From Desulfuromonas acetexigens (lineage in GTDB: Bacteria; Desulfobacterota; Desulfuromonadia; Desulfuromonadales; Trichloromonadaceae): a stretch of 64,000 bases of DNA. Location of the stretch: assembly GCF_900111775.1 (NCBI RefSeq), contig NZ_FOJJ01000006.1, positions 1-64,000 on the forward strand, in the 5' to 3' direction. This document shows, one piece after another, positions 1-9,311 of the stretch. Under the pieces are notes generated by a model that did no database searches, was not told where the DNA came from, and saw only the letters and a list, made by a program, of their open reading frames with translations. Each line of letters starts with the position of its first letter. Position 1 is the first letter of the stretch. The translations under genes were made by a program, and so were the position numbers.

Positions 1-128
1 AAGAGTAAAGCGACACGCTGATGGTCAAAAAACGAATTAATTTGGTTCTGACATGAAACAGTCTCTGCTACACTCTGATCCAAAGCGTCATCTCCTGAGG
101 GTAGATTGGTTGTTTGGCGACAACCCAT
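1..128 (-). CDS. possible partial hypothetical ORF running off the left edge
   Basis: An open frame of 42 codons begins with ATG at 128 on the minus strand and is still open at position 1. The peptide is mixed polar (it includes SGDDALDQSVAETVS) and could be coding, but no good ribosome-binding site precedes it and no family is recognised. The surrounding bases 1-190 are more AT-rich than the rest of the window. The frame lies just beyond the point where the neighbouring helicase fragment loses its expected sequence, so it may belong to the DNA that replaced the helicase 3' part. Chance is a real alternative for so short a stretch. Confidence 0.2.
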   Translation of the reverse strand, partial: MGCRQTTNLPSGDDALDQSVAETVSCQNQINSFFDHQRVALL

Positions 129-158
129 TCTATTACAGTTGATGGCGCTTTTGTTTAA

Positions 159-665
159 TTATTTCAGATATTTATTTTTTGTGCGTGCCTGCGAAAGTTG
201 AGTCAATTTGTAAAGACGCCCCTTTTCGGTGAGCAGTTCGTGCTCGCCGTAGGGGTTGTCGGCGAAGTCGATGCGGTATTCGGCCTGCTCCGCCTTCTCC
301 CGCCGTTCGTCGAGCACCCGCTTGATCATCCCTTCGCGGGTATAGGTCTGACCCGAGCCGGCTTCGGGAAACTCCTCCCGCGCCAGAAAGTCGGAGAGTT
401 CCAAGAGCCCCGCCACCGCATGGTGACACCCGGCCTCGGCGGCGCGGCAGTTACAGCGGGTGACGACGCCGTCGGCGGTCAGTTCGACAACCAGGTCGAA
501 GTCCTTGAATTCATCGTCGATGGCGATATGAAAATGGTCCCGGGCACAGGTCAGCATTTGGCACTGGCCGTTGACGTAGAGGGCATGGGCCTTGCGCAGA
601 ACCAGAGGCGTAACGGCGGGCCGGGTCTTGACGGCAGCGAGGTGGTTCTTGATCAGATCAAGCAT
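159..665 (-). pseudogene. 5' fragment of a SWIM-domain SNF2/DEAD-type helicase gene
   Basis: A 168-residue product starts at ATG 665 behind a GGAG-containing ribosome-binding site. It contains a SWIM-like zinc motif, C71-N-C73 with C80-H-H82, and a charged segment (YTREGMIKRVLDERREKA) of the type that precedes the catalytic part of SWIM-containing SNF2 helicases. In such proteins a GRxYxLT stretch leads into a second Cys-rich segment and then the helicase core. Here the match stops at GRLYKLT, followed by about 13 unrelated residues and a stop. I read this as a truncated helicase gene whose 3' part is gone; a genuine short SWIM protein is the alternative. It follows jetD by 82 bases on the same strand. 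Confidence 0.6.
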
Positions 666-747
666 GGAGGACTCCGGAAATGAAAATGACGGGGCAAGTT
701 GCCCTGTGTTCAGGTTGGTTCCCAGCCTGTTTTCGTGCGGCCGCGAG

Positions 748-1941
748 CTAGATGTTTTCATCCAGCCACTGACGCAGCCAGGCGTAGGCGATCCGTTCCT
801 GTTCCAGGCGAATATGTTCGCCCAATGCGTTGCCGCGCAGCGTCTCGTAAAGCCGGCGCTCCGCTTCGTCGAGGTGGGCAAGTTCCGCCAGACAGCGTTT
901 TCCCGCCTCTTCGCTCACCCAGAGGTGGCGGAAGGCCAGCAGGGTCTCCCGATTCATGAGCATGGAGCGTACCTGGGGAAAATAGCCGCGCAGTTGCGAG
1001 AGGATGCCAAAGCCGTGGGTGTCGATGTCCCCCCAGTAGAAGATCTCCCTCTCCCGCAACCAGTCGGCGTCCTTGATCGCCTGGACACCGTAGCCCAAAC
1101 CGAAGATCACCAGGGCATCGGCGACCGGGGGGAAACTGAGGCCGTTGATCTTGTTTTCGGTGATAAAAACCCGGCGGCCGGGGAGGTTGCAAGTAAGAAA
1201 CTGACTCAGAGGAATGCTCAGGTCGTTGAGGCCGAAAGGGGCGGCCAAAGCCGGGTCGAGCAGACGCAGACGCACCAGTGGCTCGTCGTAGCGCAGACCG
1301 AACCGACGCTCGAAGCCAGCACCGGCCAGATTGGTGACGGTCCGGTCGACGGCATCCTCCGGCAGAAGGATATCGAGCATTTCCCGCAAAATACGCCGAT
1401 GCTGTTCGACGAACTTGCTGTCGACGCCGGGGATGTCCAGCTCCCGCAGATAGCGCCCCGGGGCGGGGTTGCGCAGAAAATAGGCGCAGACGGCCAACAG
1501 CCGCGGCCAAACCTCCCGACCTTCCAGCACGTTGAAGGGAGACTGTTCCAGCCAGGGACGCAGCAACGGATGGGCGGCCAGGGTCACTTCCGTCAGCTCG
1601 CGAAAACAAACAAAGTCCCGCTGTCGGCCGATGAGACGGAGCAAATCGGCAAGGGTTTCGAAATAGATGCGGGAAGGGAAACGCTGTTCGCCTAGCTGAC
1701 GGTGATTGACGGTGGAAAAATCCAACGAATAGCCGAACCCGCGGGACTCCTTGCCGGCTTCCCGCAGCGACAGCATCCAGGCGCGTACTTCGGCGAAACG
1801 CTCCAGCACCTCCTTCCCGGTCGGCTTGCGAAACGGGATATCGAGAGGGAAAAGTTCCTCGCCGCGCAGGTGAGCCCGCAGCAGCAGGCCGCTCTGCCAG
1901 ATTTTTTCCGCCTTCGTCCTGATTTCTCCGGGGCCGATCAT
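748..1941 (-). CDS. jetD: Wadjet anti-plasmid system nuclease subunit JetD (DUF3322/DUF2220, Toprim-like)
   Basis: The product has 397 residues and starts at ATG 1941, overlapping the jetC stop in an ATGA arrangement. The N-terminal half fits DUF3322 and the C-terminal half the DUF2220 Toprim-like nuclease fold. The acidic residue of Toprim is E262 in ITENKIN, and the DxD pair is D305 and D307 in YWGDIDTHGF. In characterised Wadjet systems JetD is the metal-dependent nuclease that cleaves small circular DNA after the JetABC motor has extruded it. The catalytic acids are all present, so the gene looks intact. It is the last gene of the jetABCD operon. Confidence 0.93.
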   Translation of the reverse strand: MIGPGEIRTKAEKIWQSGLLLRAHLRGEELFPLDIPFRKPTGKEVLERFAEVRAWMLSLREAGKESRGFGYSLDFSTVNHRQLGEQRFPSRIYFETLADLLRLIGRQRDFVCFRELTEVTLAAHPLLRPWLEQSPFNVLEGREVWPRLLAVCAYFLRNPAPGRYLRELDIPGVDSKFVEQHRRILREMLDILLPEDAVDRTVTNLAGAGFERRFGLRYDEPLVRLRLLDPALAAPFGLNDLSIPLSQFLTCNLPGRRVFITENKINGLSFPPVADALVIFGLGYGVQAIKDADWLREREIFYWGDIDTHGFGILSQLRGYFPQVRSMLMNRETLLAFRHLWVSEEAGKRCLAELAHLDEAERRLYETLRGNALGEHIRLEQERIAYAWLRQWLDENI

Positions 1942-4900
1942 CCCTCCCTCGTCCCGCGGAATCGTTCCTTCTCCTCCCGGTATTCCTCCAGGGTCAGGTT
2001 GCGCAGCACCGAGTTGGCTCCGCCTTCGTTGTGAACATAATGCACCGAGCGGATGTAGTCCTCGATAACGTGGATTTTCTGCAGCGGGGTGACGATGAGC
2101 AGTTGCAGGTGGAGTTTCTTGAAAAGCTCCAGACCGTAACGGGTGCTCTCGTCCGAGCCCTTGCCGAAGGCCTCGTCGATGACCACGAAACGGAAGGAGC
2201 GCGACTGCACCGCCCCCCACTCCAGACCGAACTGATAGGCCAGGGCCGAGGCGAGAATGGTATAGGCGAGCTTCTCTTTCTGACCGCCCGACTTGCCCGA
2301 GGCGTCGGAGTAGAATTCCCGCTCGCTGCCGTCCTCCTGCCAGCGCTCGCTGGCCGAAAAGGCGAACCAGTTGCGCACGTCGGTGACTTTGCGGGTCCAA
2401 CGGCGGTCGAGATCGACGAGCCCTTCGCGGCCGTTGAAGCGGTCGATGAGGCTTTTGACCTGGAGAAACTTGGCCTCGTTGTAAATTTCGGTCTCTTCCA
2501 TGTGGGAGAGGCACTGGCGGACATCCTGCTGGAACTCCCGCACCTCGGCGTCCTGGGTCTTGTCCATAACCAACTCGATGTAGGTGCCGGGGTTGTACTC
2601 GATCTGCCGCAGCGAGCCGTTGATGGTCTCGATCTTCTTGGCGATCTGCTGGCGCTCCTTGTCGAGTTGGTTCTGAAAGAGGGCGACGCTGTTGATCGTT
2701 CCCTCGTTGAGCAGTTGCTTGAAGCGTTCTTCGTGGCGGGGCAAATCCTGTTCCTGCAAGGTTTGCAACATCGTCTCGAACTCGCCGAGGGCTTCGAGGC
2801 CGGCGTCAACCTCGGCGGTTTCGGCGGGATAGGCGTTTTTGTAGACCTGCATGGCACCGACGAGCTTTTCGGTCAGTCGCCGATTCTTCTTCTCGTCGCC
2901 GTCAAGTCGAGCCTGGATCGCCTCCCGGGTTTCCCGTTGCGCCTTGTCGATATTCTGCAGATTAAGACTCTGCAGACAGAAAGGATCAATTTTCGGGAAC
3001 CAGATCCGGCGCTCTTCCTCGGTCAACAGCTCTCTGAGTTGGCGGGCCTCGGCGAGTTCGGCGCGGCGGGTCTCCAGACGCTCTTCCTGCTTGCCCCCCT
3101 CTTTGCCCAAATCGCCCTGCCGCTTCTCTTTGAGTTCCAGTTCCTGACGGGTCAGTTCCAGTTGATTCCGTAACGCCTGCAAGGTATCGGAGCTACGTTC
3201 GATCTCGGCCTTTTCCTCCAGTAGCGACTGGATGCTCCGGGCCAGGGGCGCCCAGTGAATCTCGCCGTAGTCGACGAACTTGAGCAGATCACGCACCGCG
3301 TCTCGCCGCCCGGTCTGTTCCTGCTGCCGCTTGCCCAACGCGGTCAGTTCGTCGGTCAGACGCCGGGCTTCGACCTCCATTCCCCGCCTCACCCCCTCCA
3401 ACGCGCGGATCTTTTCTTCGTTGCTCCAACCCAGCACATAGCGACTGCGATCAAGGATGGAACTGCGATCATCCTTTTCGTGGCGCTGACCGCCGGACTT
3501 GATCTGGCCGCTGCGGGTGAGCGCCCGGGGAAGACGGCGAAACTGTTCCAGATCGTCGCAGCAGCGATAATCGAAACGCTCCCGGAGATGCCGCTCCAGC
3601 CAAGGGTAGGAGAGGCTGTCGGGTTTGATGCGCAGTTTGCGCACCAAAGCGTCGGTCTCCGGCGGAAGCTGACGGTTGGTACCCTCTTCCTCGCGGACGC
3701 GGAAGTAAACCAGGCGTCCGCGCAGATTGGTCCGATCGACATACCGGCAGACGTCCTTGTAGAGATCCTCGGGGACCAGGAGGCTCAAGGCAAAATTGTG
3801 CAGCAGGCGCTCGATGGCCCCTTCCCACTCGGCGGCGGCCTCATCGACCTGCAGCAGTTCCCCGGCAAAGGGAAGCCGGCTTTCATCGACACCGAGGATC
3901 TGGGCCATCTCGCGGCGGAGTTCCAGATTATTCAGCGGGATGTTGTTCTTGCGCCGACGCAGGGAATCGAGTTCGTCGTCGACCCGGGCGCGCTCTTTTA
4001 TCAGTTCCTGCCGGGAAACGCTAAGATCGATCTCGCGCTTGCGGATTTCCTCAATCACTGTTTCAATTTCGGTCAGCAGTGCGCGGGCGCTGTTGACGTT
4101 GCGATAAAAATCCTCCTCGCTGTGAACCGTCGGCAGCTCCAGCTTCGCCCCGTGGCCGCGATACTCATCCTCCCGCTGTTGCTTTTTCTCCCGCTCCCGC
4201 TCCAAGCCGGCGATCTCCTGCTCCAAGGCCTGCAACCGGCGGCCGCCGCTTTCGTCGATACAGGTCTTGAGCTCCCCCTCCTTATGCCGAAGTTGGCCGA
4301 TCTCTTCCTTGAGGACGGCCAAGTGATGGCCGATCTTCTTGACCTCCGTCTCCAGGGATTCGATCTGGGCCTCCAGCAGCCCTTCCTTATGCCGGGCGAA
4401 ATAAGCCACCAGTGCCTCGCGGCAACAACGCAGATCTTCGATGGCGACGCTCAGCTCGCGGAAGCGGTGTCCGTCCTCGACCAGGGGCGCAAGCCGTCCG
4501 ATCTGCTCCTTGGCCTTGAGCACCGCCTCGTGGGCGCGATTCAAGTTGTCGAAATTTCGGCGCAGTTCCTCGATACGACTTTCCACCTCGCCTTCGTCAA
4601 GCATGTGGTTGCGCACAAAGTCGGTGAGGTTCCCCACCGATTTCATGGAGACGGTCTGGTAAAAGAGTTCAAGGGCCTGCTCGTTCTGGATGCCGAACAG
4701 ATGACGGAAGCGGGTGCCGTACTCCTTGAAATTTTCCAGCACCTCGACCCGGGGAAGGCGCTTGAGGCGTTTTTTCAGATCGAGGATGTCGCTGCCGAAT
4801 CCGCTGAAATGCTCGGCAATGCTCAAAGGCCCCTGGGCGACGACGAAGAAGCGCTCCGGATTACGCTTCTGGTCCTTCAGCCAGAAGACCTGGGCCAGAG

Positions 4901-5297
4901 TGACGGACTGAGAAAAACCTTCGTTATGGAACTGGGCAAGGAGCACCGTGTAGCTATTCTCGTCGCGCAGGGCGATGGCTTTGGCCGATTGGGTCAGATC
5001 GTCCTTGGCGCTTTTGTACTCGCCGCGGATGTAGGAATAGAGAGAGCGCTCCTTCCCCTCGGCGCCCGCCGCCTTGTTGTACACGATGCGGTGGTGGGGA
5101 ACGAGCAACGTGGTCACGGCGTCGACCAGGGTCGACTTGCCCGAACCGATATCGCCGGTGAGCAGCGCGTTGTGCCCTTGCGGGGCAATGGCCCAGACAT
5201 GACGGTGAAAGGTTCCCCAATTGAGAACTTCGAGACGTCGCAAGCGAAAACCGGTGGCCGTATCGTCGGCGGCGAAATCAAGCGAGAGCGTCTGCAT
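1938..5297 (-). CDS. jetC: Wadjet system SMC-like ATPase JetC (MukB/SbcC type)
   Basis: The product is an SMC-like ATPase of 1119 residues. Walker A GDIGSGKST lies at about residues 48-56. Long heptad-rich coiled-coil arms fill the middle, and a C-terminal head carries the signature SGGQKEK and Walker B VVIDEAF. I chose ATG 5297 (MQTLSLDF) because the alternative 17 residues upstream add a non-conserved tail; the start lies 20 bases inside jetB, indicating tight translational coupling. JetC with JetA (kleisin-like) and JetB forms the condensin-like motor that extrudes plasmid DNA. All ATPase motifs are intact. Confidence 0.95.
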   Translation of the reverse strand: MQTLSLDFAADDTATGFRLRRLEVLNWGTFHRHVWAIAPQGHNALLTGDIGSGKSTLVDAVTTLLVPHHRIVYNKAAGAEGKERSLYSYIRGEYKSAKDDLTQSAKAIALRDENSYTVLLAQFHNEGFSQSVTLAQVFWLKDQKRNPERFFVVAQGPLSIAEHFSGFGSDILDLKKRLKRLPRVEVLENFKEYGTRFRHLFGIQNEQALELFYQTVSMKSVGNLTDFVRNHMLDEGEVESRIEELRRNFDNLNRAHEAVLKAKEQIGRLAPLVEDGHRFRELSVAIEDLRCCREALVAYFARHKEGLLEAQIESLETEVKKIGHHLAVLKEEIGQLRHKEGELKTCIDESGGRRLQALEQEIAGLEREREKKQQREDEYRGHGAKLELPTVHSEEDFYRNVNSARALLTEIETVIEEIRKREIDLSVSRQELIKERARVDDELDSLRRRKNNIPLNNLELRREMAQILGVDESRLPFAGELLQVDEAAAEWEGAIERLLHNFALSLLVPEDLYKDVCRYVDRTNLRGRLVYFRVREEEGTNRQLPPETDALVRKLRIKPDSLSYPWLERHLRERFDYRCCDDLEQFRRLPRALTRSGQIKSGGQRHEKDDRSSILDRSRYVLGWSNEEKIRALEGVRRGMEVEARRLTDELTALGKRQQEQTGRRDAVRDLLKFVDYGEIHWAPLARSIQSLLEEKAEIERSSDTLQALRNQLELTRQELELKEKRQGDLGKEGGKQEERLETRRAELAEARQLRELLTEEERRIWFPKIDPFCLQSLNLQNIDKAQRETREAIQARLDGDEKKNRRLTEKLVGAMQVYKNAYPAETAEVDAGLEALGEFETMLQTLQEQDLPRHEERFKQLLNEGTINSVALFQNQLDKERQQIAKKIETINGSLRQIEYNPGTYIELVMDKTQDAEVREFQQDVRQCLSHMEETEIYNEAKFLQVKSLIDRFNGREGLVDLDRRWTRKVTDVRNWFAFSASERWQEDGSEREFYSDASGKSGGQKEKLAYTILASALAYQFGLEWGAVQSRSFRFVVIDEAFGKGSDESTRYGLELFKKLHLQLLIVTPLQKIHVIEDYIRSVHYVHNEGGANSVLRNLTLEEYREEKERFRGTREG

Positions 5298-5880
5298 GGG
5301 CTTGGTATGCCTCCAGTTTTCGATCCAGATCGCCGAGCCAGTCGGCATCGACCAGCGCCTTGAGAATGCGGCGCACCTCGAAACGTTCTTCGTCGCCTTT
5401 GAGGGGACGCAAAAAGCCGTAGTCGGCCACCTTGCGAATATGACTTTCGATCTGCTCCACGGTCTTGGCCTCGTTGCTCCCCTCGGGGAGAAAGACCCGC
5501 ATCATGTCGACGATCTCCCCGCGACTGAGAATCACCCGCGTTTCACCGCCGGCGGCATCCTGCTCAATCAGCTTCTTGCGCAACAGCACACAGAGCAGAC
5601 TCAACGGATAGCTGAGCTGGCGCCGCTGCACCAGACGCGGCAGGGGCGCCGCCTCGTCATCCTCGACGGCCTCCTCCGGGCGCTGGCGAAGGAAAGCGTA
5701 CCCCTCGGTTTCATCGAGCAGCACCAGCAAGCCAAGGACCGCCACATAGTCGCGCACGGCATTCTGGTAGGTGAGCAGATCGCGCCACAGCTCGGGGTTT
5801 TTATCCTGGTAAAGAACCCCTTTGAAGAGGGCAATCAACACCAGCGATGCCTGGTGGGGAAGATTCAGATAGGCGTTCAT
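5278..5880 (-). CDS. jetB: Wadjet system subunit JetB (DUF4194, MukE-like)
   Basis: The product has 200 residues, largely helical with winged-helix-like segments, and matches DUF4194, the KITE/MukE-like subunit of Wadjet. In known complexes it bridges the kleisin JetA and the ATPase JetC. It sits between jetA, 61 bases upstream, and jetC, whose start it overlaps; the gene order and size match the type I Wadjet arrangement. No truncation is visible. Confidence 0.92.
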   Translation of the reverse strand: MNAYLNLPHQASLVLIALFKGVLYQDKNPELWRDLLTYQNAVRDYVAVLGLLVLLDETEGYAFLRQRPEEAVEDDEAAPLPRLVQRRQLSYPLSLLCVLLRKKLIEQDAAGGETRVILSRGEIVDMMRVFLPEGSNEAKTVEQIESHIRKVADYGFLRPLKGDEERFEVRRILKALVDADWLGDLDRKLEAYQAHADALA

Positions 5881-5941
5881 GGGATCCCCGCAAAATGTGA
5901 TATCGGATGGAGAACCGTCAGAGGGACGGCATTCGGCATCC

Positions 5942-7381
5942 TCACCGGGTGAAAATCACCTTCGGCAACTCGATGTTACGGATTCGCCCCTCAGTGGCGG
6001 CAACCATCAGGGTTTCGGTTTCGTCTTCGGCCACCAGCGCCTTGTCGTCCCGATCCGCCAAGCTCAGGTAGGCCACCACCTCGGCCAACCCCTTGCGAAC
6101 GGGGAACTCCTCCACCAACTGTCGCAGCGAAACCTGGGAACGACTCTGCAGCGCCTTGCGGATGTTGGCGCGCAGCAGCGCCTCATCGACATAATTTTGT
6201 CGGTACAGGGCCAGGGCGTCGACTTCCGCCTCCCCGGCGGTGATCGTCGCGGAATCGATCCGCGGGCTTGTCGGCGGTACGAAGAGAGAGCGCGCCATGA
6301 CCAGATCGAAATCGGGCTTCACGTCGTCCAGTTCGGCAAAGTCCCGTTCCAAAGGGGGATTGTCCTTAATCGCCACCGCCTGCTTTTCGATCCCCTTGAC
6401 CAGCTCCATGATCCGTCGATCCTCCAAATAGGCCTGATCATCGAGATACTTGCGCAGCTGTTCGACCAGCAGGTTGTTGGTTTTGTAGACCTTTTCGCCG
6501 GCATCGAGAAGCGAGAATTTGATCCCGGCGAGAAAAGGATCGGGAGCGAGCAGGCGTATTTCCTCCAAGGCGAAAACCGCCTCCAGCAACTCGGCCAGCT
6601 CGGCCTGGCGGGGAGCGGACATGAGGAACTCCCAGAAGGCGCGGAAGCTTTTCCCCTGATCCGAATCCCAGATCACGTCCTGCTCGCGGAAGATCTCGTC
6701 GAGCAGCCGCCCCTTGGTCTGGTCGCTGACGGCGATACGTTCTCGGGTTGCCCGGTCAAGGGCGCGAAAGTTGTATTCCACCTGGCGGAAATCGGAAAGG
6801 AGCCGCCGAGCGGTCTCTTCCACCTGGAAATAACGTTCCTTGATGCGGGTCGGGTCGACGGGATCGATCACCCCGCCGCGGATGCGCTCGATTTCGGCCT
6901 CGATCGTCGCCTGCCGGCACTCCAACTCGGCGATGCGCGCCGCCGGATCCTGCCGGGTCAAGCGCACGATCTCCCGCAGCAGTTCGAAGACCGTCAGCAA
7001 GCGCGACTCGGTGCCGACGAACTGCCGCTCTTCCAGGCTCTGTAACCATTCCACCGCTTTTTCGGTGGCCGGGGTCAGATCGAATTCGGGTTCGTCGCTG
7101 CTCCCAGCGTAATATTTACGCAGAAACGGTGTCTTCCCGCCGGCCCAGTCCTCGAGGTACTGGCGGGCCGTTTTGGGATATTTCCCCTCGCCGTGAATCT
7201 CCCGCAGATGATAGAGGTAGTCTTCCAGGGAGGTGGTCAGATCGGACTGCGAAATCGAGCGCCGGTTACTCCGAATGAATACCCGGAACAGAAAACTGAT
7301 GATCAGCGGAGCGTTGTCGGCGGCCAGCAACCGCAGCGTAGGATGGGTCTGTTTGAGTTTTTCGAGGTAGTCGTGATCCAT
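5942..7381 (-). CDS. jetA: Wadjet system kleisin subunit JetA (DUF3375, MukF-like)
   Basis: The product has 479 residues from ATG 7381 (MDHDYLEKLKQTHPTLRLL). The N-terminal LLAADNAPLIISFLFR region and the long helical middle are characteristic of DUF3375, the MukF-like kleisin of Wadjet. An upstream in-frame start at 7504 exists, but the added 41 residues do not look like the family and run into the divergent promoter region. This is the first gene of jetABCD; it is transcribed away from the AAA ATPase gene at 7537. The ribosome-binding site before 7381 is weak, so the start is the least certain part. Confidence 0.92.
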   Translation of the reverse strand: MDHDYLEKLKQTHPTLRLLAADNAPLIISFLFRVFIRSNRRSISQSDLTTSLEDYLYHLREIHGEGKYPKTARQYLEDWAGGKTPFLRKYYAGSSDEPEFDLTPATEKAVEWLQSLEERQFVGTESRLLTVFELLREIVRLTRQDPAARIAELECRQATIEAEIERIRGGVIDPVDPTRIKERYFQVEETARRLLSDFRQVEYNFRALDRATRERIAVSDQTKGRLLDEIFREQDVIWDSDQGKSFRAFWEFLMSAPRQAELAELLEAVFALEEIRLLAPDPFLAGIKFSLLDAGEKVYKTNNLLVEQLRKYLDDQAYLEDRRIMELVKGIEKQAVAIKDNPPLERDFAELDDVKPDFDLVMARSLFVPPTSPRIDSATITAGEAEVDALALYRQNYVDEALLRANIRKALQSRSQVSLRQLVEEFPVRKGLAEVVAYLSLADRDDKALVAEDETETLMVAATEGRIRNIELPKVIFTR

Positions 7382-7418
7382 AGGGAACGACAGTAAAGGA
7401 AGGGTGCCGTCGAAGTCA

Positions 7419-7431
7419 ATAAACGCTTTAT
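7419..7431. promoter_or_regulatory. possible operator palindrome in the jetA/AAA divergent region
   Basis: The 13-bp sequence ATAAACGCTTTAT has 5-bp arms (ATAAA/TTTAT) around a 3-base centre. It lies 37 bases upstream of the chosen jetA start, in a 155-bp AT-richer gap between divergent genes. The position suits an operator or promoter element, but no regulator is identified and a palindrome this short can arise by chance. Confidence 0.25.
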
Positions 7432-7536
7432 CGCGAGTGCCCCCGCCGCTGTGATCATGGACAAATCTTAACGGATGATTTAACGTGAGAGACAAAATCA
7501 CCACGCCTTCGCATCGTTTGCCGGAAGGATTCGATC

Positions 7537-9027
7537 ATGGAAGAGCTTCTGACCCTGACCAATTTCAGCCAGCAGGTGGCGGCGGGAACGCCGCTGCTCT
7601 ACATCACCACCGACAACGAGAGCCGCACCGAGGCGCTCATCACCCATGCCGCCCTCCATGCCATCAAGGGGATGCCCGGCCCCCTGGCCTGGAACTGCAC
7701 CGTCGGCTTCCTCGGCCACGAGGGGACCCGCGAGCCGCTGGCCGGTTTGCGCTGGGCGGTGGAGCAGGAGGGTCCGGGGATCTTCATTTTCAAGGATCTC
7801 GACTGGTTCTGGCATGACAATCCCTTCATCCAACGCACCCTCAAGGATTTTTCGGCGGTGCGCCGGCCACCGGGCAAGACCCTGATCTTCATGGGCAGCC
7901 GCCCCGACATTCCGCCGGCCTTGCGCGAGGAGTTCCTGCTCCTTGACCACGGCCTGCCCGACCGCAAGGAAATCCAGGCCTTTCTTGAGAAAAACCGGGG
8001 CAAGGATCCCTTCATCGACCGCCTGCTCGCCGACGAAGACACGGTGTCGCGGCTGGTGGTCGCCGCCCAGGGACTCGATCTGCTCAATCTCGATCGGGCG
8101 CTGCGCCTGGCCCGGGTCAGCAAGGGGGGCGGGCCGGACGAGGTCGTCGCCGCCCTCTTCCGCACCAAGAAGCAGCAGTTGCGCAAAAGCGGGATCATGG
8201 AGTTCGTGGAGAACGATGTCACCGCCGACCAGCTCGGCGGCATGGAAAATCTCAAGTCCTGGATGGAGAAACGTGAAAAGGCTTTTGGCGCCGAAGGACT
8301 CTCTTCAGGCAAAAACCTGCCTCGGGGGGTACTGGTGATGGGCATCAGCGGTTGCGGGAAAAGCCTCTTTGTCAAGGCCATCGCCGCCCGCTGGCGCCTG
8401 CCGCTGGTGCGGCTCGACATGGCGACGGTCTACGAAGGCACCTTCGGTTCGCCGGAAAGCAGCCTGCGCAAGGCCTGCAAAACCGCCGAGGCCCTTTCTC
8501 CCTGCGTGCTCTGGATCGATGAGATGGAGTCGGGCATCTCCAACCAGGGATTCAAGGCCGAAGGCGGTCCCGCTTCGCGGGTGCTCGGCTACTTTCTCAC
8601 CTGGATGCAGGAAAAGCGCCACCCAGTCTTCGTCGCCGCCACCGCCAACGCCATCGAGATGCTCCCCGCCGAAGTCCTGCGCAAGGGGCGCTTCGACGAA
8701 ATCTTCTACGTCGCCCTGCCGGGGCTCTCGGAGCGGGAAGAGATCGTGCGCATCCACCTGCGCAAGCGCGGTTTCCCCATCGAAAATTTCGAACTGGGCA
8801 TGCTCGCCCACGCCGCCAAAGGGTTTTCCGGCGCCGAAATCGAGCAGGCGGTGGCCAGCGCCGGCTTTGAGTCGTTGGCCCAAAACCGCGCCATGACCCA
8901 GCAGGACATCATGGAAGCAATCAGCCGTACCGTCCCCCTGTCGGTCACCATGGCCGAACAGATCAAGAAGATCGAAGCCTGGGCTTTCAAGCGGGCGGTT
9001 CCGGCCAGCGCCGGAGCCCTGCGCTAG
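7537..9027 (+). CDS. Ycf46-like AAA ATPase
   Basis: The product has 496 residues. A non-catalytic N-terminal region of about 240 residues, with degenerate nucleotide-binding features ([10 protein letters not shown]), precedes a full AAA module: Walker A GISGCGKS at about 269-276, Walker B VLWIDEME near 325, sensor I in [10 protein letters not shown], and an arginine-finger-like KGRFDEIF. This layout matches the Ycf46 family of cyanobacteria and plastids, whose members are linked to stress or inorganic-carbon responses; the substrate is unknown. The ribosome-binding site GGAAGGATT precedes the ATG. It is divergent from jetA and followed 30 bases later by a small lipoprotein gene. Confidence 0.85.
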   Translation: MEELLTLTNFSQQVAAGTPLLYITTDNESRTEALITHAALHAIKGMPGPLAWNCTVGFLGHEGTREPLAGLRWAVEQEGPGIFIFKDLDWFWHDNPFIQRTLKDFSAVRRPPGKTLIFMGSRPDIPPALREEFLLLDHGLPDRKEIQAFLEKNRGKDPFIDRLLADEDTVSRLVVAAQGLDLLNLDRALRLARVSKGGGPDEVVAALFRTKKQQLRKSGIMEFVENDVTADQLGGMENLKSWMEKREKAFGAEGLSSGKNLPRGVLVMGISGCGKSLFVKAIAARWRLPLVRLDMATVYEGTFGSPESSLRKACKTAEALSPCVLWIDEMESGISNQGFKAEGGPASRVLGYFLTWMQEKRHPVFVAATANAIEMLPAEVLRKGRFDEIFYVALPGLSEREEIVRIHLRKRGFPIENFELGMLAHAAKGFSGAEIEQAVASAGFESLAQNRAMTQQDIMEAISRTVPLSVTMAEQIKKIEAWAFKRAVPASAGALR

Positions 9028-9057
9028 CCCCCCATCCCTCTCTCAAGGAGAACTGCT

Positions 9058-9246
9058 ATGAACTGGATCAAGCTCTTCGTCGTCCTGCTCCTCGCCAGCC
9101 AATTGAGCGGCTGCTTTCTCACCAAGGTCGTCAGCGTGCCGATGCGCGCCGTCGGCGCGGTGATCTCCATCATTCCCGTCGCCGGAAATACCGCCCATGA
9201 CGCCATCGACGGCGCCGCCGACGTGGTGGACGACGTCCCCATCTGA
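9058..9246 (+). CDS. small lipoprotein (DUF6726-like)
   Basis: The product has 62 residues with a lipoprotein signal: hydrophobic VVLLLASQ followed by the lipobox LSGC, so C19 should be lipidated. The mature part is only about 44 residues, with an amphipathic VPMRAVGAVISIIPVAGN stretch and an acidic tail. It resembles the short DUF6726 lipoproteins, though this is from memory of the pattern. An AAGGAG site precedes the ATG and the gene follows the AAA ATPase by 30 bases, so they are probably co-transcribed. A strong terminator follows. Confidence 0.75.
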   Translation: MNWIKLFVVLLLASQLSGCFLTKVVSVPMRAVGAVISIIPVAGNTAHDAIDGAADVVDDVPI

Positions 9247-9258
9247 TCCCCCCCACCC

Positions 9259-9294
9259 CGCCGCGTCCGCCCTTGCGACGGACGCGGCGTTTTT
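9259..9294 (+). terminator. rho-independent terminator after the lipoprotein gene
   Basis: An 11-bp GC-rich stem (CGCCGCGTCCG paired with CGGACGCGGCG) with a 9-base loop is followed by five T. It closes the AAA ATPase-lipoprotein unit and sits immediately before the alcohol dehydrogenase gene. Confidence 0.8.
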
Positions 9295-9311
9295 CACACA
9301 AGGAGATCGCC

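Noticed and set aside
592-1695. Plus-strand open frame of 367 codons
   Set aside because: Antisense to jetD, which has clear Toprim motifs; the frame shows no family features.
3255-5363. Plus-strand open frame of 702 codons
   Set aside because: It lies wholly opposite jetC, has no recognisable domain or signal, and is the usual antisense frame of a GC-rich gene with strong third-position bias.
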